Made by a program: the position numbers and the translations under genes. A stretch of 11,803 nt of DNA from Lachnoclostridium sp. UBA3775 (GTDB lineage: Bacteria > Bacillota > Clostridia > Lachnospirales > Lachnospiraceae), in assembly GCA_002369525.1 (NCBI GenBank), contig DFFN01000129.1, positions 1 to 11,803 of the forward strand. The letters run 5' to 3'. Shown here piece by piece: positions 6,199 to 11,803 of this stretch; position 1 is the first letter of the stretch; every line of letters starts with the position of its first letter. The notes beneath the pieces were generated by a model. The model ran no database searches. It saw only the letters and a list, made by a program, of their open reading frames with translations, and was not told the DNA's origin.

Positions 6199-7755
6199 TT
6201 GAAAAAAATCAGACGGTTGTTAACTCTTTTTTTGCTTTGCTTTTTGTTTGCTTCGGCGTCAGCAGAAGAGACTGTAGAGATTGAAACAGCTTCATCTTAC
6301 TGCATGGATGGGGAGCTGTACTCATTCTTTTCAATAGACGAGCAGGTTAATCCAGAGAGCTTTGGCGTGGTTATACATGAAAGCGAAATATATGTGGATA
6401 AGAGCCAGACTAGCTTTAAGAGACTTAAAGATACAGACGCTGTGATTCATTACATTTATCTTATTGACGAGTCAAAGTCTATTAGAAAGTATATTGACTC
6501 GATCAAGGCTATGATGAAGTCCATTGAAGAAAACGAAAAAAGCAAAGCTGATTACAGTGTTGTTTTTTTTGGCGACAAATTCAGAGTAGAGGCTGAAGGA
6601 CTTAATTCTGCAAACGAGGCAGCGAAAGTTATTGAAGCAAGCAAGTTCGATCAGAATTATACCGATCATTATATGGCACTTAACAATGTGATTGATCGTA
6701 TCGAAAACAAAGGTCTGAACAAAGGCGATATCTATAGCATCATAATGATCACAGACGGAGAGACGGATGTTAATAAAAAATTAGAGAAAAGAAGCGTTGC
6801 AGAACTTGCAACCGAACTTGATGCAAGACTGGAAAAAACCACATATATCACAATTAGTTCTGTCTGTACAAATAAGTGGTCAAAGGAAATTTCAGATGTT
6901 ATTAAAAAAGGAATTGGTCGCCACTTGTTCATGGAAAACACTGATGAAGCAATCCGGTGTGGTGTTGACCTTACTTCCTACTATGATAATCTTTGCAGGC
7001 TAAAATTAAATATTAAACGAAATGAGGAGGCTCCGACTTTTTTTATTAAGATGCTTCTTGAAGGTGGAGACATCATTAATCCTATTATATATGATCTTAC
7101 ATTGGAGAATGTAAAGGACTTTTCGTACACCGATGGTGAGAATGAACCGACAAAACTTCCGGATGATATTCCTGTAGAACCCGAGGTTACAACAGAACCT
7201 GAACCAACAGAGGATCCTAAGCCGACAGAGGATCCTGAGCTTCCGATAATTGAATCGTCTTCGGAGGAGCATGAACCAGAAAGTGGTAAAGCTTCAGATG
7301 AAAACGAGGTAAACGATTCAGAAAAATCGAAAAAGGATGATTCGGATGATAACAAGACCATTATTATCATTGCGTCCTGTGCAGTTGCGGCTGTTCTTCT
7401 GCTGGCGATAATCATAATAATTGTTTCAAAGAAGAAAAAGAAACCGGAATCTGTGGGTATTAAGATGCTGCTTGAGGTATATGAAGGAAAATGCATGAAT
7501 AAGACTAATGTTGTCTATCTTGACAGCGTGTTAACAGTCGGTTCCTCAAAGGAGGCAAATATTGTTTTTTATGACAATACGATTGAGGCGATACATGCCA
7601 ATATTCTGTTCATGAATGGTAAGGTTTATATTAAAGATGTGTCCCACAATGGTGTTTTGCTCGGCGGAATGAAAATAAACGACACGAATGTGTTAAGGAG
7701 TGGGGACATAGTTACAATCGGACATAGTTCGTTTGCATTAAAATTTCCTGTTTGA
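6199..7755 (+). CDS. Membrane-anchored VWA domain protein with degenerate cytoplasmic FHA-like domain
   Basis: A 518-residue protein (numbered from the TTG start). A signal peptide (1-22, LLTLFLLCFLFASASA) precedes an extracellular von Willebrand A domain (about 82-260). Its metal-ion adhesion site is present: DESKS (90-94), T155 and TDG (185-187). A beta-rich segment (about 265-312) follows, then a Pro/Glu/Thr linker (about 325-350), an acidic Ser/Asp/Lys-rich stretch, a membrane segment (387-409) and a basic stop KKKKK. The C-terminal 95 residues align by eye with an FHA fold, including the conserved His (H466) and a Gly-rich turn, but the GR is GS (448-449), the phosphothreonine-contact Ser is Glu (E463) and the NG turn reads GG. 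It therefore probably no longer binds phosphothreonine. VWA domains bind protein partners through a metal ion, so it may bind a surface partner. It is the last gene before a terminator. An in-frame ATG at 6184 would add five residues. Confidence 0.9.
   Translation: MKKIRRLLTLFLLCFLFASASAEETVEIETASSYCMDGELYSFFSIDEQVNPESFGVVIHESEIYVDKSQTSFKRLKDTDAVIHYIYLIDESKSIRKYIDSIKAMMKSIEENEKSKADYSVVFFGDKFRVEAEGLNSANEAAKVIEASKFDQNYTDHYMALNNVIDRIENKGLNKGDIYSIIMITDGETDVNKKLEKRSVAELATELDARLEKTTYITISSVCTNKWSKEISDVIKKGIGRHLFMENTDEAIRCGVDLTSYYDNLCRLKLNIKRNEEAPTFFIKMLLEGGDIINPIIYDLTLENVKDFSYTDGENEPTKLPDDIPVEPEVTTEPEPTEDPKPTEDPELPIIESSSEEHEPESGKASDENEVNDSEKSKKDDSDDNKTIIIIASCAVAAVLLLAIIIIIVSKKKKKPESVGIKMLLEVYEGKCMNKTNVVYLDSVLTVGSSKEANIVFYDNTIEAIHANILFMNGKVYIKDVSHNGVLLGGMKINDTNVLRSGDIVTIGHSSFALKFPV
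7204..7239 (+). repeat. Two-copy 18-bp tandem repeat in the VWA linker
   Basis: Two adjacent 18-base units (7204-7221 and 7222-7239) differ at only two positions and encode PTEDPK and PTEDPE. They sit in the extracellular Pro/Glu/Thr linker between the VWA domain and the membrane. Such repeats can expand or contract by slippage and tune how far the domain reaches through the wall. Confidence 0.75.
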
Positions 7756-7757
7756 CA

Positions 7758-7822
7758 TTTGTGCACTTTCCCATGTGCAACTTGCACAAAGAAAATTTTT
7801 ATCATCAAAAACCTGCACAAAG
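7758..7822. repeat. Three copies of a TGCACAAA motif in the intergenic region
   Basis: TTTGTGCA at 7758-7765 is the exact inverse of TGCACAAA at 7783-7790, and TGCACAAAG recurs directly at 7814-7822. The first pair could form an 8-bp hairpin with a 17-base loop followed by T5 at 7796-7800, a weak terminator just after the VWA stop. Alternatively they are protein-binding sites, although this is a convergent 3'-3' region where an operator would be unexpected. Confidence 0.55.
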
Positions 7823-7842
7823 TTAATCTTAAATTTTTAGAT

Positions 7843-7886
7843 GGGGCTGTCGCAATAGAGTGTTGTGGCAGCCCCCTTTATTTTTT
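7843..7886 (+). terminator. Rho-independent terminator of the signalling cluster
   Basis: A 13-bp stem pairs 7843-7855 (GGGGCTGTCGCAA) with 7863-7875 (TTGTGGCAGCCCC), including two G-U pairs, around a seven-base loop. A T-rich run (7877-7886) follows. It lies 87 bases after the VWA stop and should end the six-gene transcript. Confidence 0.85.
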
Positions 7887-7955
7887 ATGAAAAATTTGAT
7901 GAATGGTCGGATTTCGTTTGAAGAAAAAGACTGCCGCACTTAGTGCGACAGCCCC
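7843..7955. repeat. 113-bp unit bounded by a 12-bp perfect inverted repeat, MITE-like
   Basis: GGGGCTGTCGCA at 7843-7854 is the exact reverse complement of 7944-7955. Each end also forms its own hairpin with an inner arm (7863-7875 and 7931-7939). TTTTTAG occurs just outside both ends (7834-7840 and 7957-7963), a possible but T-rich and imprecise target duplication. The layout suggests a small non-autonomous element or a pair of related terminators. No transposase is present. Confidence 0.4.
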
Positions 7956-7962
7956 TTTTTTA
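7926..7962. terminator. Bidirectional terminator between the cluster and glnA
   Basis: CTGCCGCAC (7931-7939) pairs with GTGCGACAG (7943-7951) around a three-base loop with one mismatch. On the + strand it is followed by CCCC and T6 (7956-7961). On the - strand the hairpin is followed by TCTTTTTCTT, so it can also end the glnA transcript, whose stop codon is about 30 bases away. It therefore serves as the glnA terminator and as backup for the cluster. Confidence 0.75.
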
Positions 7963-7979
7963 GTTATTAATTTTGATTT

Positions 7980-9410
7980 TTACAGATCGTAATATTTTGC
8001 GAACTCTGCGGGGTGAGGATATTTATTGATTTCGGAAACATCCTTTCTTCTTCTTGCAATGTACTGCTTGAGAAGTCTTTCGGGGAATACACCGCCGGCG
8101 GTGAGATAGTCATGGTCTTTTTCGAGCTCGTCAAGAGCTTCGGAAAGAGATGTGGGAAGACCCTCAATCTTAGCCTTTTCCTCATCGCTGAGGGTGTAGA
8201 GGTTGAAGTCGAAAGGTCCCCATCCGCGTTCTGCGGGATCGATCTTCTTTGCGATTCCGTCAAGACCTGCCATGAGGATCGCTGCGTATGCATAGTAAGG
8301 ATTGCAGGTCGCATCGGGGTTGCGGAGCTCGAAACGCTTTACGTCGGGGCTCTTTGCATATGCCGGAATTCTGATAACTGCAGAGCGGTTGCTCATTGCA
8401 TAGCCGATGGTAACGGGAGCCTCAAAACCGGGAACCAGTCTCTTGTAGGAGTTGGTCGAGGGGTTCGTGATGGCGCAGAGGGATCTTGCATGTGCAAGAA
8501 GTCCGCCCATAAAGTAGTGAGCTTCCTTTGAAAGCTGGGCATAGCCGTCTTTATCGTAGAATACGGGCTTTCCGTCCTTGGTAAGCAGCATATGGACATG
8601 CATGCCGTTTCCGGCCTCGTTTGCAAGGGGCTTGGGCATCAGGGTTGCTGTGCATCCGTCGGCAACTGCCTCGTTCTTTATTACATATTTGGCTGACATG
8701 GTGTTGTCGGCAAGAGTGAGCATATCTCCGAGCTCAACTTCGATCTCCATCTGTCCGCAGCCGCCTACTTCATGATGATGGTATTTAACATCGATGCCCC
8801 ATTCCTTCATTGCAAGGCACATCTTGCTGCGGAGGTCATTCCTGATGTCCATCGGAAGGCTTGAATGATAGCCTGTACCGTGTGCGAGCTGGTAGCCATT
8901 GTTGTTGTCTTCAAAGCCCGAAGCCCAGTGAGCCTGCTTTGTGTAGATGTTTACGGAAAGATTCTCCGAGGTCACTTCATACTGAAGACTGTCAAAAATA
9001 TAGAATTCATACTCGGGTCCGATGATCATTTCGTCGGCGATGCCGGTTTCCTTCATATATTCAAGTGCGCGTTTGGCAACGTTTCTGGGATACTGGTCAA
9101 AGGGTTTGTTCTCGGGGAGACTGATGACCTTTACGTCACCGATCATAGAGAGAGTCGGAATCTCGGCATAGCGGTCGATCACTGCCGAGTCAAGAACCGG
9201 GGTAAATACCATGTCCGAATTCTCGACAGGAGCATAACCATAGTTCGAACCGTCAAAACCGATTCCTGCCGTCATTGTTTTTTCTGTAAGCCTCTCGGCA
9301 GGGATGGAAAGATGTCTCCATCTGCCGTCTACATCCGTGAGTTTGAAGTCCACCATGAGTATTCCCCGGTCCTTTATCATCTTTTTGATCTTATCAAGTG
9401 TCATTTCCAT
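7980..9410 (-). CDS. glnA: Glutamine synthetase, type I (beta-like)
   Basis: A 476-residue ATP-dependent glutamine synthetase, making glutamine from glutamate and ammonia in the cytoplasm. Family motifs are clear: FDGSNYGY (52-59), the metal-binding PEYEFY (132-137), HHHEVGGCGQ (211-220), NGMHVHM (268-274), the ATP/substrate loop NPSTNSYKRL (316-325) and RFELRNPDATCNPY (359-372). It is longer than the 444-residue Bacillus enzyme: it has the extra segment near 142-182 and the NLYTL (403-407) and AGGVF regions typical of the GSI-beta type, where the Tyr of NLY is the adenylylation site in enteric bacteria. Whether Y405 is modified here is unknown. Start ATG follows GGAGGGG (9415-9421) by four bases. 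Only 30 bases separate it from the upstream amylase gene on the same strand, with no terminator between them. Confidence 0.97.
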   Translation of the reverse strand: MEMTLDKIKKMIKDRGILMVDFKLTDVDGRWRHLSIPAERLTEKTMTAGIGFDGSNYGYAPVENSDMVFTPVLDSAVIDRYAEIPTLSMIGDVKVISLPENKPFDQYPRNVAKRALEYMKETGIADEMIIGPEYEFYIFDSLQYEVTSENLSVNIYTKQAHWASGFEDNNNGYQLAHGTGYHSSLPMDIRNDLRSKMCLAMKEWGIDVKYHHHEVGGCGQMEIEVELGDMLTLADNTMSAKYVIKNEAVADGCTATLMPKPLANEAGNGMHVHMLLTKDGKPVFYDKDGYAQLSKEAHYFMGGLLAHARSLCAITNPSTNSYKRLVPGFEAPVTIGYAMSNRSAVIRIPAYAKSPDVKRFELRNPDATCNPYYAYAAILMAGLDGIAKKIDPAERGWGPFDFNLYTLSDEEKAKIEGLPTSLSEALDELEKDHDYLTAGGVFPERLLKQYIARRRKDVSEINKYPHPAEFAKYYDL

Positions 9411-9440
9411 ACGTCCCCTCCAATTATTGTTTTTTTCGGA

Positions 9441-11192
9441 TCAGAAGCTCCTGACCCAGTTAAGAAGCGAATCCCGCCATATGTTTTCATCCACGGTCCT
9501 CTTCATTTCATCGTTCACGGGACCGTTAAGTGACATCTTATACAGGATGGTCTCCTGCAGTTCCTCTACCGTCATTTCCTCATAGGGCTTATCTATCTTC
9601 CTGAAGCCCTCCTTCTTATCCGAAACCTTCTCTTTTCCCGCCTCTGGCTTCGCTGCCTGCTTTTTCTCCGGCTCGGGCTTTTTCACCGACTCAGGTTTCT
9701 TATCCGTCTCGGGCTTTTTCTCCGGCTCGGTTTTCTTCTCAGGTTCTGTTTCTTTCTCCGGTTCTGTTTTCTTCGCAGTTTCCGGCTTCTTTACAGAATC
9801 CGTTTTTATCTTTGACCCGGATTTCTTCTCCGGCTCCTTCAGATTCCCTGTATCCTTTATGAAGATCTCTCCGTTGCAGCCCTGTACCTCATAATGGATG
9901 CACCCTCCGCCGGCATCTATCCACTGATCCGACAGCATGGCCTTGTATCTGCCGGATGGCACACCTATATCCATAGTAAATGGCGAATCGTCATTATTCA
10001 CCACCACCAGCGCCACATCCTCCTTCATGGTCCTGGTATAGGCATATTGCCTGTTGGTAAGGAGTTTCTGCTCATATCCGCCGTAGGAAAGGGCGGGTGT
10101 GCTCTGTCTTATCTTTCCGAGTTTTGCGATGGTCCGGGTCAGAGGATTGTCATTAATGTCATTTATATGCTCCGTAAGATCAAGCTCGGGCCTTATCGCC
10201 CAATCATCTCCTCCCCCCTTCTTCCCTTCAATACCGAACTCAGAGCCGTAATACACCGAAGGCACTCCCGGAAGGGTATACTCCAGGATATATACGGGTA
10301 TGAGATGGGCCTTGTTCGAAAGTATACTGGCTATCCTCTCCACATCATGATTATCTGCGAAGTTATACAGCCGAAGCCCTAAAGGATCTCCTCCTCCCAT
10401 GTCATACAGCCTCTTTACGGTATGAGCCACCTCGAAATAATTATGGTCGTTATGTCCGGAATACAACGCCTTTTCCAGATGATAATTGGTGACTGCATGG
10501 ATGTGTGCATCCCTTTCCCAGCGGATGTATTCGCCATGGATCACCTCTCCCATGAGGTAGAAATCCTCTTTAACCTCATCGGCCACTCTCCTTAACATCT
10601 GCATAAAACCGAAATCCAGCACATCTGCGGCATCAAGTCTGATCCCGTCTATATCAAACTCACTAACCCAGAACCTTATCACATCGGCTATATACTCCTG
10701 AACCTGGGGATTTTGCTGATTCAGCTTGACAAGAAGGTCGTATCCTCCCCAGTTATTGTAGGAAAAACCGTCATTAAAGCTGTTATTCCCGCCAAGGTTC
10801 ACTCCCGAGTACCACCCCAGATATCCGGATGATTCACGTTTTTCCCGTATATCCTTAAACGCGAAGAAATCCCTGCCGGTGTGATTGAACACACCGTCAA
10901 GGATCACTCTTATCTCCTGTTTATGGCACTTGGACACAAAGTTCTTAAGATCATCATTTGTACCAAGCCTGGAATCCAGTTTCCTGTAGTCCGTAGTCTC
11001 ATAACCATGTCCCACGGACTCAAAAAGCGGACCTATGTATATGGCATTGAATCCCAGATCCTTTATCACCGGGATCATGTTATCAAGTCTCTTAAGCCTG
11101 TGAACGCACGCTTTGTAGTCATTCTCATGAGGGCATCCCAGCATGCCAAGAGGGTATATATGATAGAATACTGCCTCATCGTACCAAGCCAT
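9441..11192 (-). CDS. GH13 alpha-amylase-family glycoside hydrolase with Lys/Pro/Glu-rich C-terminal tail
   Basis: A 583-residue enzyme expected to act on alpha-glucans such as maltodextrins or glycogen; exact specificity cannot be told. The (beta/alpha)8 domain (about 1-370) carries the GH13 regions: DGVFNH (99-104), VKLN (155-158), GIRLDAAD with nucleophile D187 (183-190), acid/base E216 in GEVIHG, and FADNHD with D283 (278-283). A beta-sandwich domain C follows (about 372-447). No signal peptide is seen, so it is cytoplasmic. From about 452 to 530 comes a low-complexity tail of KKPE/EPEK-type units, then about 50 residues of probable helical character (EEMTVEELQETI onwards). That appendage is unusual for GH13. 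ATG at 11192 is chosen with GGAGG (11198-11202) five bases upstream; the in-frame GTG at 11198 overlaps this site. It lies 19 bases after putP. Confidence 0.93.
   Translation of the reverse strand: MAWYDEAVFYHIYPLGMLGCPHENDYKACVHRLKRLDNMIPVIKDLGFNAIYIGPLFESVGHGYETTDYRKLDSRLGTNDDLKNFVSKCHKQEIRVILDGVFNHTGRDFFAFKDIREKRESSGYLGWYSGVNLGGNNSFNDGFSYNNWGGYDLLVKLNQQNPQVQEYIADVIRFWVSEFDIDGIRLDAADVLDFGFMQMLRRVADEVKEDFYLMGEVIHGEYIRWERDAHIHAVTNYHLEKALYSGHNDHNYFEVAHTVKRLYDMGGGDPLGLRLYNFADNHDVERIASILSNKAHLIPVYILEYTLPGVPSVYYGSEFGIEGKKGGGDDWAIRPELDLTEHINDINDNPLTRTIAKLGKIRQSTPALSYGGYEQKLLTNRQYAYTRTMKEDVALVVVNNDDSPFTMDIGVPSGRYKAMLSDQWIDAGGGCIHYEVQGCNGEIFIKDTGNLKEPEKKSGSKIKTDSVKKPETAKKTEPEKETEPEKKTEPEKKPETDKKPESVKKPEPEKKQAAKPEAGKEKVSDKKEGFRKIDKPYEEMTVEELQETILYKMSLNGPVNDEMKRTVDENIWRDSLLNWVRSF
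9603..9839 (-). repeat. Low-complexity Lys/Pro/Glu repeat region of the GH13 gene
   Basis: The DNA is built from degenerate units encoding variations on KKPE, KKTEPEK and KKPESVKKPEPEK, covering about residues 452-530 of the amylase-family protein. The units vary at third codon positions, so the repeat is not a recent slippage product and the protein pattern seems maintained. Confidence 0.75.
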
Positions 11193-11197
11193 AATCA

Positions 11198-11202
11198 CCT
11201 CC
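11198..11202 (-). promoter_or_regulatory. Ribosome binding site deciding the GH13 start
   Basis: On the - strand, GGAGG is followed five bases later by ATG (11192-11190). The upstream in-frame GTG at 11198-11196 shares its first G with this site and cannot be the initiator if the site is used. Confidence 0.8.
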
Positions 11203-11211
11203 GGATAATAC

Positions 11212-11803
11212 TTATATCTGCTTCATACTCTCAAAAGTCTCGATCACTTCCCTGTCGGGCTCGCGTGTGAGCATGGACACGATCACATTGATCACAAGGG
11301 CAAATATGAAAGCGGGAAGCAGTTCATATATGGCAAATCCGCCTCCGAGCCTGCTTATGCCGTACTTCCATGCAAAAACCATAACAGCTCCGGCTATCAT
11401 GCCGGCAATGGCCCCCTCTTTGTTGGATCTCTTCCAGAAAAGCGCCAGGAGCACCACCGGTCCGAAGGTGGCACCGAATCCTGCCCATGCAAAGGAAACT
11501 ATGCCGAATACCGAGCTGTTGGGGTCATTAGCTATGACCACAGCTATGGCAGAAATAATTACAACAGTTATCTTGGCAACTTTGACAGCAGTGTCATCAC
11601 TGAGCTTCTTTTTACCGAAGCGCACCAGAAGATCGCTGGATATGGCGGAAGCTGCAGACAGAAGCTGTGAATCCGCCGTGGACATGGTGGCCGCCAGCAT
11701 TCCCGCAAGAATAATACCTGCTATAATTGCAGGAAGAATGCCAAAACTGCTGAGATAGTTGGAAATATGTATTATCACTCTCTCCGCATCTCCGCTTCCC
11801 TCA
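11212..11803 (-). CDS. putP: Sodium/proline symporter (PutP-like, SSS family), C-terminal part
   Basis: The last 196 residues of a sodium:solute symporter; the frame stays open to the window edge, so the N-terminal portion (roughly 300 residues by comparison with about 500-residue PutP proteins) is missing. Diagnostic stretches are LAATMSTADSQLL, SSDLL, IVSFAWAGFGATFGP and LFWKR, all characteristic of the PutP branch. About five hydrophobic membrane segments are visible, ending in a charged cytoplasmic tail (TREPDREVIETFESMKQI). The family imports proline with sodium; the substrate is inferred from these motifs and not proven. A GTG at 11778 is internal and not the start. The stop lies 19 bases before the GH13 gene, on the same strand. 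Confidence 0.92.
   Translation of the reverse strand, partial: EGSGDAERVIIHISNYLSSFGILPAIIAGIILAGMLAATMSTADSQLLSAASAISSDLLVRFGKKKLSDDTAVKVAKITVVIISAIAVVIANDPNSSVFGIVSFAWAGFGATFGPVVLLALFWKRSNKEGAIAGMIAGAVMVFAWKYGISRLGGGFAIYELLPAFIFALVINVIVSMLTREPDREVIETFESMKQI

Noticed and set aside
6981..7496. Antisense open frame of 171 codons opposite the VWA linker and membrane region
   Set aside because: Its Ser/Gly-rich product mirrors the repetitive acidic Pro/Glu/Thr linker on the + strand; a composition artefact.
8013..8531. + strand open frames opposite glnA (also 8865-9533)
   Set aside because: They lie opposite highly conserved glutamine synthetase motifs and reflect codon bias of that gene; they carry no domain motif.
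11267..11758. + strand open frame opposite putP
   Set aside because: The - strand product matches PutP motifs throughout; the + strand product is a Met/Ala-rich shadow.
11776..11778. GTG as the start of the symporter gene
   Set aside because: The frame continues upstream to the window edge (EGSGDAER before it) and PutP proteins are about 500 residues, so this codon is an internal valine.

Overview
The window looks like chromosomal DNA from an anaerobic Gram-positive bacterium of the Clostridia, most likely Lachnospiraceae-like. This is an inference from strong AGGAGG-type ribosome binding sites, moderate-to-low GC, the protein style (bacterial Ser/Thr kinase with PP2C and FHA partners, Pro/Thr/Lys wall linkers) and sequence character. 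No rRNA, tRNA, CRISPR array or transposase gene is visible.

Left two thirds (93-7755, + strand): six tightly packed genes, with gaps of 1 to 18 bases, forming a phosphosignalling cluster that spans the membrane. In order they are: (1) a membrane Ser/Thr kinase with a large extracellular C-terminal domain; (2) a soluble zinc-ribbon plus FHA protein; (3) a PP2C phosphatase; (4) a secreted, membrane-anchored trypsin-like protease with a cytoplasmic FHA domain; (5) a second PP2C phosphatase; (6) a secreted, membrane-anchored von Willebrand A (VWA) protein with a cytoplasmic FHA-like domain that has lost its phosphothreonine-binding residues. Predicted topology puts a sensor, a protease and a VWA domain outside, and kinase, phosphatases and FHA readers inside. 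Short G-[RK]-T-V-A motifs shared by the kinase juxtamembrane region and the soluble FHA protein are good candidates for the phosphothreonines that the FHA domains read. The kinase and VWA genes appear to start at TTG.

Middle (7756-7979): a convergent intergenic region with three copies of a TGCACAAA motif, then two GC-rich hairpins with T-tracts that should terminate transcription from both sides. The outer arms of the two hairpins form a 12-bp perfect inverted repeat enclosing 113 bp, which resembles a small non-autonomous element.

Right third (7980-11803, - strand): read in the direction of transcription, the 3' end of a putP-like sodium/solute symporter (cut by the window edge), a GH13 alpha-amylase-family enzyme with an unusual Lys/Pro/Glu-rich tail, and glnA, a type I glutamine synthetase resembling the beta subtype. 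Spacings of 19 and 30 bases suggest one transcript. These are ordinary metabolic genes and look unrelated to the signalling cluster.

The most interesting system is the kinase/FHA/PP2C/protease/VWA cluster. Similar ingredients occur near type VII-like secretion genes and in TerY-P-like triads, but no secretion gene lies in this window, so that link is only a hypothesis.
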